A stretch of DNA of 46,582 nucleotides, from positions 1 through 46,582 of the forward strand of contig JAQVEX010000015.1 in the NCBI GenBank assembly GCA_028697555.1, written 5' to 3'. A program made the translations under genes and the position numbers. A model generated the notes under the pieces. That model did not search any database, was not told the origin of the DNA, and worked only from the letters and a program-made list of their open reading frames with translations. Of the stretch, positions 19,176-31,000 are shown piece by piece. Within the stretch, counting starts at the first letter, position 1. Every line of letters begins with the position of its first letter. Source of the DNA: Lentimicrobiaceae bacterium. GTDB lineage: Bacteria > Bacteroidota > Bacteroidia > Bacteroidales > UBA4417.

Positions 19176-21299
19176 CTTCCGTTCCGGTTTGGGAATAAGC
19201 GCTTTTCTCGAAAGTTTTAGCTTATCGGTTTTGGGGTCAATGTCGATTAATTTGACGGTAACTTGGTCTCCGATTTTCAGAACGTCTTCCACTTTTTCAA
19301 TTCGTTTCCAGTCTATTTCCGAAATATGAAGCAGTCCGTCTTTTCCGGGCAATATCTCAACAAAAGCTCCAAAAGGTTGTATGTTTTTAACAACGCCGTC
19401 GTACACTTCGCCTACAGTAGGCACTGCAACTATTTTCTTGATTTTATCTTTAACCAACTGCATCATTTCTTTATTTTTGGAAACGATGTCGATGACGCCA
19501 AATTCTCCAACTTCTTCAATAACAATAGTAGCGCCTGTTTCGCGTTGCATCTCTTGAATAACTTTACCACCGGGTCCTATAACCGCACCAATAAATTCTC
19601 TATCAATTTTAATAGTTTCAATACGAGGTACGTTTGGTTTGTAATCTTCGCGTGGTTCGGTAATGGTCTTAGCCATTTCGTTAAGGATATGGATACGACC
19701 CTGACGTGCTTGCTCAAGGGCTTTTTTCAAAACTTCGGTCGGCAGACCGTTAATTTTAATATCCATTTGGCAAGCTGTAATACCGTCATGAGTACCTGTA
19801 ACTTTAAAGTCCATATCCCCAAGGTGGTCTTCATCACCCAATATGTCGCTTAGTACGGCATATTTTCCGGTTTTTTCGTCGGTAATAAGTCCCATAGCAA
19901 TACCTGCCACAGGTTTTTTCATTTTAACGCCGGCATCCATAAGAGCCAAACTACCTGCACACACTGTAGCCATCGACGATGAGCCGTTTGATTCTAAGAT
20001 ATCGCTCACAACTCTTATTGTGTACGGATTGTCTTCTTTGTCGGGAAGCATAGCTTTAAGTGCTCTAAGAGCAAGGTTTCCGTGTCCTATTTCTCTGCGA
20101 CTGGTACTTCTTATTGGTCGTGCTTCGCCTGTTGAGAATGGAGGGAAATTATAATGTAAGATAAAGTCTTGCTGTTCCTGAATAACAGCACCGTCAATAT
20201 CCTGAATATCAAGTTTTGAACCGAGAGTAACGGTTGTAAGCGATTGTGTTTCACCGCGTGTGAATATAGCCGAACCGTGAGCTCCGGGCAAATATCCAAC
20301 TTCCGACCATATAGGACGTATTTCGGTAGGAATTCTACCATCAAGGCGGCGACCGCTGTCTAATACCATATTTCTAACAGCTTCTTTTTCGGCTTTGTGA
20401 TAATATCCGTTTATCATAAACGCTTTTTCTTCAGCTTCTTCCTCGCTAAGAGTGCTAATAAAACTGTTTTTAATTTCTTCAAAAGCAGTATTTCTTTCAC
20501 TTTTCGATAAGGCTTTCATTGCCGTATCCATAATAGGTTGGTAGCAATGGTCGAAAATAGCTTTTTCCAATTCCAAATCAACTTGTTCGTGGCAGTATTC
20601 GCGTTTTGTTTTTGCTTTTTCAACGTTAGCAGCCAATTCCAACTGAGCTTGGCAGGCGATTTTAATATTTTCGTGAGCAAACATCAAAGCATCTATCATA
20701 CTTTGTTCGTCAACTTCTTTCATTTCGCCTTCTACCATCATAATATTATCAGCCGTGGCAGCTACCATAATGTCTATATCGGCGTTAGCCAACTCGCTGT
20801 ATTTCGGATTTATTACAAGTTTGCCGTCTATTCTGGCAACTCTGACCTCGCTAACGGGTCCGTTGAAAGGTATATCGCTGGCAACTATAGCGCTGGAGGC
20901 AGCCAAGCAAGCTAAAGCGTCGGGCAAAACGTCTTCTTCTGCCGAGATAAGAGTTACAATAACTTGCACTTCGGCGTGAAAATCGTCGGGGAACAAGGGA
21001 CGTAATGCTCTGTCTATAAGTCTGGCGGTTAAGATTTCTTGGTCGCCCGGGCGTGCTTCGCGTTTAAAAAATCCTCCCGGGAAACGACCGGCTGCGGCGT
21101 ATTTCTCGCGATATTCTACCGATAGAGGTAAAAAGTCGGTATCTTCTTTAGCCTCTTTTGCGGCAACAACAGTTGCCAACAGCATTGTGTCGCCAAACTT
21201 TACGACGCATGAGCCGTCGGCTTGTTTAGCTAGTTTACCTGTTTCAATTTCTACTATACGACCATCGCCTATATCAAATTGTGTTCTTTGTACATTCAT
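19173..21299 (-). CDS. pnp: Polyribonucleotide nucleotidyltransferase (PNPase)
   Basis: A 708-aa phosphorolytic 3'-5' exoribonuclease. Two RNase PH domains (about 10-215 and 320-545) flank a helical linker. The second has the [19 protein letters not shown] signature around the catalytic Asp. The KH domain (about 565-620) shows [16 protein letters not shown], and the S1 domain (about 630-705) shows [31 protein letters not shown]. The stop codon lies within the first heptamer units of the downstream array. It follows rpsO, the usual pairing, with a terminator-like hairpin between them. Confidence 0.97.
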   Translation of the reverse strand: MNVQRTQFDIGDGRIVEIETGKLAKQADGSCVVKFGDTMLLATVVAAKEAKEDTDFLPLSVEYREKYAAAGRFPGGFFKREARPGDQEILTARLIDRALRPLFPDDFHAEVQVIVTLISAEEDVLPDALACLAASSAIVASDIPFNGPVSEVRVARIDGKLVINPKYSELANADIDIMVAATADNIMMVEGEMKEVDEQSMIDALMFAHENIKIACQAQLELAANVEKAKTKREYCHEQVDLELEKAIFDHCYQPIMDTAMKALSKSERNTAFEEIKNSFISTLSEEEAEEKAFMINGYYHKAEKEAVRNMVLDSGRRLDGRIPTEIRPIWSEVGYLPGAHGSAIFTRGETQSLTTVTLGSKLDIQDIDGAVIQEQQDFILHYNFPPFSTGEARPIRSTSRREIGHGNLALRALKAMLPDKEDNPYTIRVVSDILESNGSSSMATVCAGSLALMDAGVKMKKPVAGIAMGLITDEKTGKYAVLSDILGDEDHLGDMDFKVTGTHDGITACQMDIKINGLPTEVLKKALEQARQGRIHILNEMAKTITEPREDYKPNVPRIETIKIDREFIGAVIGPGGKVIQEMQRETGATIVIEEVGEFGVIDIVSKNKEMMQLVKDKIKKIVAVPTVGEVYDGVVKNIQPFGAFVEILPGKDGLLHISEIDWKRIEKVEDVLKIGDQVTVKLIDIDPKTDKLKLSRKALIPKPERK

Positions 21300-21329
21300 A
21301 GTTATTATTTTATAATTGTTTTAAATACA

Positions 21330-21359
21330 AAAAAAGGCAATTATAGCAATTGCCTTTTA
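21330..21359 (-). terminator. Terminator or attenuator between rpsO and pnp
   Basis: AAAAAGGCAATT (331-342 of this kb) pairs with AATTGCCTTTT (348-358) around the loop ATAGC, giving an 11-bp stem flanked by A- and T-runs on either strand. It lies between rpsO and pnp and could give partial termination, lowering pnp relative to rpsO, or serve as an RNA-processing site. Confidence 0.7.
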
Positions 21360-21383
21360 TGTTAAAATTGTCATAGATGTTTT

Positions 21384-21653
21384 TTACTTACGGATACCAA
21401 GTTCAGCAATGATGGAACGATAACGTTCAACATCTTTCTTTTTGAGGTAATCAAGAAGTCTGCGTCTTTTTCCAACCAAGCGTACCAACGAACGTTGTGT
21501 AGCGGTGTCTTTTTTGTTCACTTTGAGGTGTTCGGTCAAATGTTGAATCCTGTGGGTAAACAAAGCGATTTGTCCTTCGGCGCTACCGCTGTCGGTTTCG
21601 GAGCTTCCGTACTTCGAAAAAATATCTTTTTTAATTTCAGGTGTCAAATACAT
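21384..21653 (-). CDS. rpsO: 30S ribosomal protein S15
   Basis: An 89-aa protein of the exact family length. S15 hallmarks are present: SGSAEGQIALFTHRIQHLTEHLKVNKKD (residues 22-49), then SLVRLVGKRRRLLDYLKKKD and the C-terminal RYRSIIAELGIRK. It binds 16S rRNA helices 20-22 in early 30S assembly. It is transcribed from a good promoter at 21697-21726, with pnp as the next gene. Confidence 0.98.
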   Translation of the reverse strand: MYLTPEIKKDIFSKYGSSETDSGSAEGQIALFTHRIQHLTEHLKVNKKDTATQRSLVRLVGKRRRLLDYLKKKDVERYRSIIAELGIRK

Positions 21654-21696
21654 GTCTTAATTCTTACTTTAACTTTCTCTTTTTATTTTCAATCTG

Positions 21697-21726
21697 CAAA
21701 AGTACAACTTTTTTTTATATATCAAA
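21697..21726 (-). promoter_or_regulatory. Promoter for rpsO
   Basis: Minus-strand TTTG (21723-21726), an 18-nt spacer, and TACTTTTG (21697-21704), a near-ideal -33/-7 pair. The predicted start is close to 21690, leaving a leader of about 37 nt. Confidence 0.65.
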
Positions 21727-21754
21727 GTAATTGTTGAGTTTTTTTTCGTAGTTT

Positions 21755-22104
21755 ATGGGAGCAGCTGTTGGCTATTAGCCGTTAGCCGTTAGCCGTTAGC
21801 TGTTAGCTGTTAGTCCATTAGCCGTTAGTCCCGAATTTTCGGGACTGTTAGCTGTTAGTCCATTAGCCGTTAGCCATTAGCTAGTGAAGTCGGAAGTCGG
21901 GATACCGAAGACGGAAGTTTTGAGACTCAGAACTCAGAACTCAGAACTCAGAACTCAGAACTCAGAACTCATAACTTACCCACTCATCACTCCCGAATAC
22001 TCGGGACAAGCCATCACTCATCACTAATCACCATTCACCATTCACCACTCACCACTCACCACTCATCACTCATCACCACTCACCAACCACCACTCACCAA
22101 CCGC
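21755..22104. repeat. Large heptamer-repeat locus with two palindromes
   Basis: The left part consists of TTAGCCG/TTAGCTG units (about 21770-21885) interrupted by a 9-bp-stem palindrome with core TCCCGAA-TT-TTCGGGA (21827-21846). GAAGTCG-type units follow, then six or so exact AGAACTC units (about 21925-21970). TCCCGA-ATAC-TCGGGA lies at 21991-22006, and a long CACCATT/CACCACT/CATCACT array runs to about 22100. All share a 7-bp period. No gene is supported in this 515-bp spacer. Confidence 0.88.
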
Positions 22105-22110
22105 CATTAA

Positions 22111-22148
22111 AAAAAATCTCCTGCGAAATTCTTCACAGGAGATTTTTT
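22111..22148 (-). terminator. Strong intrinsic terminator downstream of the 864-aa surface protein
   Basis: A 13-bp perfect stem (22111-22123 with 22136-22148, core TCTCCTG/CAGGAGA) with a 12-nt loop and A/T runs on both flanks, 20 nt beyond the stop. It would work in either direction and closes the surface-protein transcript. Confidence 0.85.
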
Positions 22149-22168
22149 GTTAGTTATACAGCTTCCAA

Positions 22169-24763
22169 TTACGGTTCTGTGGGGCAGGTGCCTTCACAAC
22201 CGTATTGGTCTTTAACAGTTACGGTATATTTCATAGCCGGTAAAGGTGTAAACGTTGCGGTGCCATTAACTGCGTTTACAGTTTGTGTACCAACTACAGT
22301 TCCACCTAGACCCTCGCCTTCGTACAAGGTAACCGTAAAGTTAGGCACACCTGCTGTTACCTTTATTACTATTGAACCGGTTCCACCATAACAAGTAGCA
22401 TTTGTAAGAGTATATTGAGATGTAGGACCTCCACTTGTTGTAACAATAGCATCGTTTGAAGTTGCAGGCTTACAAGTAGGTAATTCTGCATACGTAACAA
22501 TTACTCTATATGTTGTTGCACTAGTTGTACCAGCTGCAGGAGTTTCAGCAGTTGTCTCATATTCATAATGATTAGTACCAACATTTTGCCAATCACTGCC
22601 ATCATATTTTTGCCACTGGTAATTTAGAGTATGACCAACACTACCGCTTGCTGTAACAGAAAGTGTTGCCTGAACACCTGAACATACGGTTGTACTTGCT
22701 GGCTGAGTTGTGATGGTAATATTACCAAGGACAGTAACAGTTATTTCGTTAGATTCTTTAGTACAAGCACCTGACGTTACAACAACTTTATATTGTGTTG
22801 TAGCTGTTAGGTTACCTGTTGCGTATGTATTGGAATTAGTACCAACATTATCCCAACTCATAGTTCCGGCGTTATATTTTTTCCATTGGTAGTCGTATGA
22901 GCCGTTACCACCATCTGGATTAGCCGTAAGTGTCGTGCCGGTACCCGTACATATTGTTTGGTTAGCTATATCCGGTAAAGTAAGAGTAGGTGTAACAGTA
23001 ATAGTAACTTCGTTAGATTCACCAACGCAACCATCACTTGACGTTACAATAACTTTATATATCATATTTTCAGCTAGTGTAGGTGTTGTGTATGAAGCAG
23101 TTGTAGCACCACTACCACCTGTTGCATTTTGCCAACTACCACCTACTTTTTCTTTCCATTGATAGGAACTTGCAGTACCACTGGACAGAGTAGCTGTAAG
23201 TATTGTGCTATTGCCAGAACATATGGTTTGATTATCAATGTTTTGAACAATAACAGCAGTGTAAACACCAATAGTAACTTCGTTGGATTCTTTAGTACAA
23301 CCTCCTGATGTTACAACAACTTTATATTTTGTTTCAGAAGTTAGTTCAGGTGTTGTGTATGTAGCACTTGTAGCCGAAGCACCTGGTGCGTCACCCCAAA
23401 CGCCTGGTCCAGTCTCTACTTTCCATTGGTAGCTATAAGTGCCAGGTCCGTTACCACCTGTTGGTGCAGCCGTAATTGTTGTGCTGGTACCCGGACATAT
23501 AGTTTGGTTGGCTATAGTTGGTATAGTAATAGCAGGTGTAACAGTAATAGTAACTTCGTTGGATTCTTTGGTACAACCGCCGGACGTTACAACAACTTTA
23601 TATTTTGTATTAGCAGTTAGTGCGGGTGTTGTGTATTCATTAGTTGTAGCCGAAGCCCCTGGTGCATTACCCCAACTCGAAGTTTCGTTGTCATATACCA
23701 TCCATTGATATGTATAAGATCCGCTACCACCTGTTGGTGCAGCCGTAATTGTTGTGCTGGAACCCGTGCATATGGTTTGGTCGGCTATAGTTGGTATAGA
23801 GATAGCAGGTGTAACAGTAATAGTAACTTCGTTGGATTCTTTAGTACAACCTCCTGATGTTACAACAACTTTATATTTTGTTGTTTCAGTTAGTGTAGGT
23901 GTTGTGTATGTAGCATTTGTAGCCGAAGGTCCTGTAGCATTACCCCAAACGCCTGGTCCAGTCTCTACCATCCATTGGTATGTATAAGAGCCGTTACCGC
24001 CGGTTGGTGCAGCCGTAATTGTTGTGCTAGAACCCGTGCATATAGTTTGGTCTGCTATAGTTGGTATAGTAATAGCAGGCGTAACAGTAATAGTAACTTC
24101 GTTGGATTCTTTAGTACAACCTCCTGAAGTCACAACAACTTTATATTTTGTTGTTTCAGTTAGTGTAGGTGTTGTGTATGTAGCATTTGTAGCCGAAGCC
24201 CCTGTAGCATTACCCCAAACGCCTGGTTCAGTCTCTACCTTCCATTGGTATGTAAAGGTGCCGGTACCACCACCTGCTACGGCAGTAATTGTAGTGCTGG
24301 AACCCGTACATATTGTTTGGTCGGGTATAGCTGCAATAGTAATTTCAGGAACAACAGTGTAAGCAGCACTACCGCTAACGTATCCGGTACAGCTATTTTT
24401 ATCGGTAACAGATACGGTAACAATACCCGCACCGGAACCGCTACTATATGTAGTATTGGATATTAAGGCAGGTGTTGTGTAAGTGTAAACAAAAGTGCTG
24501 TCATTGGGGTCAGCATCGGTGTCGTAAATGCCAGAAATTACGTCAGTACCAATAGTTAACTGCCAAGGTTGTGTCCCTCCTTTAAGCGTAATTGTAAACG
24601 TTTCCGTTGTACCATAACAAACAGTTTTGGTAACATCTTGAATTACAGCTTGGAGCTTAGAGGGCTGCTTAACTTCTATGACGCAAAAAGACTGCGCCTT
24701 AGAAGAGTAGCCGAACAGAAGCAGAAACGCTAATGTAATTAATAATGTAAATTTGTTTTTCAT
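22169..24763 (-). CDS. Secreted repeat protein: seven Ig-like repeats plus terminal SprB-like repeat
   Basis: An 864-aa protein with signal peptide 1-24 (cut SSKAQ-S). Residues 27-140 hold a SprB-like linker and domain (FCVIEVKQPSKLQAV...TVTDKNSC). Seven PKD/Ig-like repeats of about 90 residues follow: 141-230, 231-320, 321-411, 412-503, 504-593, 594-681 and 682-779. Each has an ICTGSSTTIT start and, in most, YKVVVTSGGCTKESNEVTI, so one likely disulphide per repeat. Residues 780-864 form an SprB-like repeat ending TVKDQYGCEGTCPTEP. No type A or B T9SS sorting domain follows. Probably a surface stalk or adhesin. It has its own promoter. Confidence 0.85.
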   Translation of the reverse strand: MKNKFTLLITLAFLLLFGYSSKAQSFCVIEVKQPSKLQAVIQDVTKTVCYGTTETFTITLKGGTQPWQLTIGTDVISGIYDTDADPNDSTFVYTYTTPALISNTTYSSGSGAGIVTVSVTDKNSCTGYVSGSAAYTVVPEITIAAIPDQTICTGSSTTITAVAGGGTGTFTYQWKVETEPGVWGNATGASATNATYTTPTLTETTKYKVVVTSGGCTKESNEVTITVTPAITIPTIADQTICTGSSTTITAAPTGGNGSYTYQWMVETGPGVWGNATGPSATNATYTTPTLTETTKYKVVVTSGGCTKESNEVTITVTPAISIPTIADQTICTGSSTTITAAPTGGSGSYTYQWMVYDNETSSWGNAPGASATTNEYTTPALTANTKYKVVVTSGGCTKESNEVTITVTPAITIPTIANQTICPGTSTTITAAPTGGNGPGTYSYQWKVETGPGVWGDAPGASATSATYTTPELTSETKYKVVVTSGGCTKESNEVTIGVYTAVIVQNIDNQTICSGNSTILTATLSSGTASSYQWKEKVGGSWQNATGGSGATTASYTTPTLAENMIYKVIVTSSDGCVGESNEVTITVTPTLTLPDIANQTICTGTGTTLTANPDGGNGSYDYQWKKYNAGTMSWDNVGTNSNTYATGNLTATTQYKVVVTSGACTKESNEITVTVLGNITITTQPASTTVCSGVQATLSVTASGSVGHTLNYQWQKYDGSDWQNVGTNHYEYETTAETPAAGTTSATTYRVIVTYAELPTCKPATSNDAIVTTSGGPTSQYTLTNATCYGGTGSIVIKVTAGVPNFTVTLYEGEGLGGTVVGTQTVNAVNGTATFTPLPAMKYTVTVKDQYGCEGTCPTEP
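23255..24343 (-). repeat. Four near-identical ~270-bp tandem repeats within the 864-aa protein gene
   Basis: Codons 141-503 encode four adjacent Ig-like units of 90-92 residues with long stretches of identical DNA. Three further units (to 22427) are more diverged. Such repeats are prone to copy-number change and to assembly collapse. Confidence 0.85.
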
Positions 24764-25078
24764 GTTTTAATTATTTTGTTAAATTTTATCTATATGGTTT
24801 TCCTTTTTTCTTTATTTCTTTTAATTGTAAAATATTTTAATATCTTTTTAAAGATTCCAAAAAATACTATCTAACTGAACTTCTTGCAAAAATAATATAT
24901 ATTATAATAGGTATACAAATAAATTGCCTTAATAATTAAATAATTTTCATTAAAATTAGTAAGTGTCTGTATTAAAGCAGTTTACATAAATTCCCAAAAA
25001 TGGAATTTTTTATTATTTTTAGTTTCAAGTTAAATTTTTTGTTTTTTAGTCATATTGTTTTTTTTGTTAATAAAAATA
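24764..25078. other. AT-rich spacer between the two giant surface-protein genes
   Basis: 315 bp with no ORF worth calling and no heptamer repeat. It contains the promoter at 24887-24919 and a short palindrome (AATTCC...GGAATT around 24990-25010) with no convincing minus-strand T-tract. Otherwise only A/T runs. Confidence 0.6.
24887..24919 (-). promoter_or_regulatory. Promoter for the 864-aa repeat protein
   Basis: Minus-strand TTTG (24916-24919), a 21-nt spacer, and TATTTTTG (24887-24894): an ideal match to the Bacteroidota -33/-7 consensus. The leader would be about 115 nt, so the gene can be expressed independently of the 2.2 kaa gene upstream. Confidence 0.65.
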
Positions 25079-28000
25079 TTAAATACAAACATCTTCCACA
25101 CAACCGTTAGAGTCGGTTACGGTAATAATGTAAAACCCTGCGGGCAGGTTAGAAAATGTATGTGTAGTAGCTGAAGTAGTGTGAGTGTTTTGTGTGTAAC
25201 CGCCGGCAATATAAGGATTGCCATATTCGTCTAAAAGTTTGTATGTGTAGTTTGGAGTTCCTCCCGTAACAGTAACCTTAAACGAACCTGTAGATGCTTC
25301 AAAGCAGTCGGCATTGCTAACAACAACAGAGGTTACCATAGTATTTGTAACAACCGTGAGCGTTGCTTCGTTTGAATAAACAGGGCAAGGATTGTTAACA
25401 CCTATAAATTCAAAGCGGTAGGTGCCGCTTTCGGTAGCATTAGTTATGGATGCCGAAATGTTATTGTCGGTAATGGTAACGGGAGAACCAACATTATTCC
25501 ACGTAGCGCCGTTTTTACGTTGTAGCTGGTACGTCCAGCTGCCTGTACCGGTAATATTAACTGTAGCAGTGAAAACGGCTGTATTTCCGCTACAAACTGT
25601 AACATTGGCAGGCTGTGTAGTTACCGATATATTTGAAGCTATTAAAGAAGTACCAATACCTTGTCCTTCGTCTCCGCCAATATCGGCGGCACCGCCTGAG
25701 TTAACCAAATTGGGAACACCATTGGCATTTACACCACCGGTAGTAGTTATATTTATACTGCCGTTGGCATTAAGCTGTCCGGCGGTAACATTTTCGTCGC
25801 CTTCAATAGCATCGGGGCAGCCGTCGCCGTCGGAATCTAAATCTAAATAATTGGGCTTACCGTCGCTGTCGGTATCGCAAAGTGTACGCACTGCAAAACC
25901 GAATGCACCTCCACCGCCACGTGCCTTTATTCTTACCTCTATTTTGTGTTCGCTTAAGGTGTGGTCTATAGTTTCAAATAGAGCATTTACATTGCTTGGC
26001 GGGCTTATGTTATTATCAGTATAGTTGTAGGTAATTTTACGTTTGTTGGCGCTTAGCCCAATTTTCGGAACCGTAATGCTGTAGCCTCCTGAGGCAGTTG
26101 CAGTAACAGGGTCGGTGTAATTGGGTGCAGTTCCTGTCTTTTCTAATAGTTGGAAACCTTTACCGAAATCTATAATATTTATATCCTCTGTAAAGTTGTT
26201 GGTTATCTTTAAACTGGTTGCTTCGGCATCAAATACCACCAATTTGAATGGAACGGGTTGTCCTGCCTTTTCGGCACTAACTTTTATCCAAAATTTTGCT
26301 TCGCCGCGTAATATTTTATTACCGGGGTCAATGGCTATTGCCTCTTTAAAATCTGCTCCACCGGCGTTGTAGTATTTATGTATCATTTGAGCAGGACCGG
26401 CAGCCCATGTATTTATATCGTGTCCTACAAAAGGTGGCACAGCTGAACTAACAGGTGCCATTATAAAATCGGTAGTACCTGAAATTTCTGCTCTATTATC
26501 CACATCGTAATAGGTAACTTCCGCAGTATAAGTAACGCCGTTGTATGTGGCTGTAACAGTGTGAGTTTGTCCGATGGTATTCCATGTTTTACCTGCAAAA
26601 TTGAAGAAACCAAGCTGATTTCCATAGGCTGCATTACTCCCTATAGTGCTTCCTGCAATAGGTAAATCCGGATTATTGCAGTGAAGTTCCGAGCTGTCAA
26701 GTATTCCGTCGTTATCGTTATCAAGGTCGTTTATGTCAGGCACACCATCTCCGTCGGTATCGGTACAAGCATTTACAAGTGGATTTTTTGAATAACCTGC
26801 GCCTTGTCCTACATCTCCGCCAATATCGGCAGCACCGCCTGAGTTAACCAAGTTTGGAACCCCATCGGCATTTACACCGCCGTAAGATGCAATATTTATA
26901 CTTCCGTTAGCATTAAGATGTGTAGCAGCTACATTTTCATCGCCTTCAATGGCATCGTAGCAGCCGTCGCCGTCGGAATCTAAATCTAAGAAATTAGGCT
27001 TGCCGTCAGAGTCGGCATCGCAGAGCGTACGCACGGCAATACCGAAAGCACCGGCACCACCACGTGCTTTTAAAGCAACTTTAACTATATGATTTGATGA
27101 GGTATAATCGATGGTTTGGAACAAACCGTTTACATTGCTTATATCCGGACTGTTATTAGTGTGGTTGTAGTAGAGAATGCGATTATCGTTGCTTAATTTA
27201 ATTTTTTCTACGGTATAGGTAACACCTCCGAAAGATGCGCTCGCTGTTTCGTTGTAGTTGCCTGTTCCTGTTTTTTCAAGCGATTGGAAACCTTTACCTT
27301 GCATGTCGGTAAATATTATTTGTCCGGGCCAATTGTTGTCTAATTTAAAACCTGAGGCTTCCGCATCGTATACCACTAATTGGAAAGGTACCGGTTGTCC
27401 GCCTTTTTCGGCTTTAACATTTACTTTAAATGTCGCTTCGCCGAATAATAAATTGTTAGCAACCCATATAGCCTCTTTAAAGTTAGTACCGTTTACATTG
27501 TAGTAATTTTTTATCATTTGCGGAGGTCCGGCATTCCACGTATTCATGTCGTATCCGATAAATTGAGGTACTATACCACTATCGTTTAAATCTCTGAGGT
27601 CGGTTGTTATGTCGGTACCGGGATTTACCTTATTATATATATCTATATATGTAATTTCGGCGGTATAAGTAATGCCGTTGTAGGTAGCAGTACGGGTAAC
27701 TTTATCGCCTATTGCATTCCATTGGGCACCTGTAAAGTCGAAAAAGCCGAGTTGTGTTTTATACTGACCTCTACCGACAGTTTTAACAACCGGCAAATCG
27801 GGATTGTGGCAGTATAGTTCATCAGCATCTAATATTCCGTCGTTATCGTTATCGAGGTCGTTTATGTCGGGCACACCGTCTCCGTCGGTATCGGTACAAG
27901 CATTTATTAGGGGATTTTTTGAGTATCCAACACCTTGTCCATCTGCTCCTACAAGTGTAGGTACACCGTTAGCATCTACAGTACCACTTATTCTACCACT

Positions 28001-31000
28001 TGTAAGCTGTGACGGAGTAACATTCCCTGTCCCCTCAATAGCATCAAAGCAACCGTCTCCGTCGGAATCTAAGTCTAAGAAGTCGGGAGTGCCATCGCTG
28101 TCGGTATCGCAAAGCGTGCGCACGGCAAAACCAAATCCCTGACAGCCACTGCGTGCTTTTACATCAACTCTAACAGAGTGGTTAGACGATGTATAGTCGA
28201 TAGTTTCAAACATACCGTTCACGTTGCTAGGCAATCCGGGTAAGTTGGCAGTATGGTTGTATGAAAGGATGCGATTATCGGGACTTAATTCAACTTTTTG
28301 TGCAGTACGAGAAAAGGGTGGGTAACTTACGGTTACTACATCGTTGAAATTGGCTGTTCCCGTTTTTTCGAGCAATTGGAAACCTTGTCCTTGCAAGTCG
28401 GTATATTTTATTTGTCCGTACCAATTGTTCATAGCCTCCATTCCTGAGCCTTCCGCATCAAATACTACTAATTGGAATGGTACAGGATTATCGGGCTGTC
28501 CTTCTACATGAGCTTTTACATCTATTTTAAAACTTGCTTCGCCAAACAGTGGTACAGCTCCCGGGGCATTTTTATTATAATATATTGCTTCTTTAAAGCT
28601 AGTGCCGTTTACATTGTAGTAATTTTTTATCATTTGAGGCTGATTAGTAACATCCCAGGTATTCATGTCCCAGCCCTCAAATTTAGGCACATTAGGATTA
28701 TTGGGCAAATCTTTGATGTCAATTGTAGGATGACCTTCTACCTTATTATATATATCTATGTACGTAACCTCAGCAGTGTATGTAACACCGTTGTATGTAG
28801 CAGTACGTGTAACTTTATTGCCTATTGCATTCCACGTGGCACCTGTAAAGTCGAAAAAGCCGAGTTGAGTTTTGTACTTACCTTTTCCGGTAGTTATGGC
28901 TACAGGCAAATTGGGGTTGTTGCAGTAAAGTTCGTCTGCATCAAGTATTCCGTCGTTGTCGTTATCAAGGTCGCATAAATCGAGTACGCCGTCGCCGTCG
29001 GTGTCGGTTGTGTTTAGTGTTACTGTAACCGATGCACTATTGGTACATCCGTTATTATCAGTAACCGTAACTGTGTAAACACCACATTTGGCACTTGTTA
29101 AATTTGTAATAGTAGGGTTTTGTTCAGTTGAAGTAAAACCGTTGGGTCCTGTCCATTGCCATGCGGTAACATTTTCGGAGTTCTCCCATTCAGCACCAAG
29201 GGCTTTCATTGCATCTGTTAAGGTGTTGGTTTCTGTAAAAGTTGCATTTAATACTGCATTCGGACCCGGACAGGCATAAGTATAGCCTGCCGATACCTTG
29301 GGTTTCGGATTTACGTTTATATTAATAAAATGCGTACCATCGCAAGGTGTATAATCTTTTACTATACCCCTGGCGTCGGTTACTTTTAAACCAACATAGC
29401 GATATGTTACGCCATCAAGGAGGTTTTCGTTGGGAACATTAGCTTGTACAGTATGCGAGCTACCAACAGTTGTTAAGGTTTGTACAGCGCCTGTCTGCCA
29501 AGCAGTCATTCCGGGTTTAATTTTATCTATACGAAATTCAAAAGTAAAAGGAGGAACTCCTGTAATTGAATGGGCGCTGAGCTTGGTGGTAGCAATTTGC
29601 TCAACGCATATATTGGTTGCTATAATGTTTTGTGTTGTGTCGGTTCCTACGGTTGCAGCTATATGGGGAATAAAAGTTTTTCGAGCTTCGGGACATGCAT
29701 ATTCAGAAGCATCAGGTATGGTGTATTCAGTTGGCGTTGGTATAGGGATGTTGGGGTTTACGCCAAAGGAGTTCCCGATATTTTCGAAGATAAATCTACC
29801 ATTACCCGTCGTTGGATAGGTATTCTGCCTATGCTGCATATGGCAGCCTTTTATCTTAGTTGCATTAGTACCTATGGTAACTTTACGGTCGGAGGAAACA
29901 TCCTTGGTGGCACCGCTTGAAGCCGTGTTGTCCCAAAACCTGCAATTATATAACTTATTCAATTCGCAAGTTGTGGTGCCCAAAATGCTAGGACCATATA
30001 CTTTTATACCACCTCCATCTAATCCTGAAAGGTTGTCCAGAAAATCACAACGATTAAATTCTATTTCTTGGTCTTCGTTTAGGTAAAAATAGACAGCACC
30101 ACCGCCTCGTGTGGCAGATATGCCGCCAGTGTGTCCGGCTTTGTTGCCATAAAACACGTCGTTAGTTGAGAGGAAACGATAATTTCCTTCGTGGTTTATA
30201 GCTCCACCCGAATGACCTGTTTCGTTGTTTATATAGAAATTGTTACTACTTCCGAATACGCCGTCTTTCACAAAAATTGCACCTCCTTTGTTGGTATTGG
30301 ATTCTGTATTCTTATTCCCTATGAAGATACTGTTTTGAATTCCAACAAGAGTGTTTTTAGCATAAATGGCACCACCTAAAGCCCTTGATTCGTTGTCTTT
30401 GAAATAGCAATTATCAATTTCTAATTTACCACATTCATTAGCAAAAATAGCACCTCCGTCGCCACCAGTTTGTGTAGTGTAGTTTCCTATAAAAATACTG
30501 TTTTTAACTACCAAAGGGGCTTCTAAAGCGTTAATAGCACCGGCATCTGCAACTCCTAATGCTGTTCCTTCTGTATAATTACCGTAAAATTTATCGCCAT
30601 CAATAACGTAATCGGTAGAGGGACCTGTAAGGTTATGAACGCCTTCAAAGGAGTAGGCTACTCCACTTCTACCGGTTGAAATGTTGTCGTAAAACACATT
30701 GTTTTTGATGGATTTGGTGTAACATTTTTTAAGATGTACTAATGCACGTCCATCATTGTTTGAGAAGGTATTGTTTTCGAGAGTTACTTCTTCGGCGCCC
30801 TCTATATATATACATGTACCTACTCCTGTACCAACATGTCCGTTTTCACAAAACTTGTTGTTCCTAAAAACAGCTTTTGCACCGTTACTTGCCTCATCGG
30901 TTTGTACTTTAAAAAAAGTGCCGCCATCTACCTCACGCGTTATATTATTAGTAAAGACACAATTTTCAACATTGAGCGTAATGTTCTTAGAGGCATTCTC

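Noticed and set aside
19263-19853. Plus-strand ORF of 196 codons within pnp
   Set aside because: Antisense shadow of a strongly conserved gene; no domain and no start signal.
21755-22104. CRISPR array
   Set aside because: Repeat units are 7 bp and contiguous with no spacers of constant length, and no cas genes are present.
22111-22168. A missed T9SS sorting domain downstream of the 864-aa protein
   Set aside because: Only 20 nt separate the stop from a strong terminator; no frame there encodes a sorting-domain motif.
24764-25078. A frameshift splitting one giant surface gene into two
   Set aside because: The downstream gene has its own signal peptide, a consensus promoter and a 315-bp AT-rich spacer, so two genes are the simpler reading.
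28472-28978. Plus-strand ORF of 168 codons within the giant surface gene
   Set aside because: Antisense to a tandem module; equivalent frames in the other two modules are broken.
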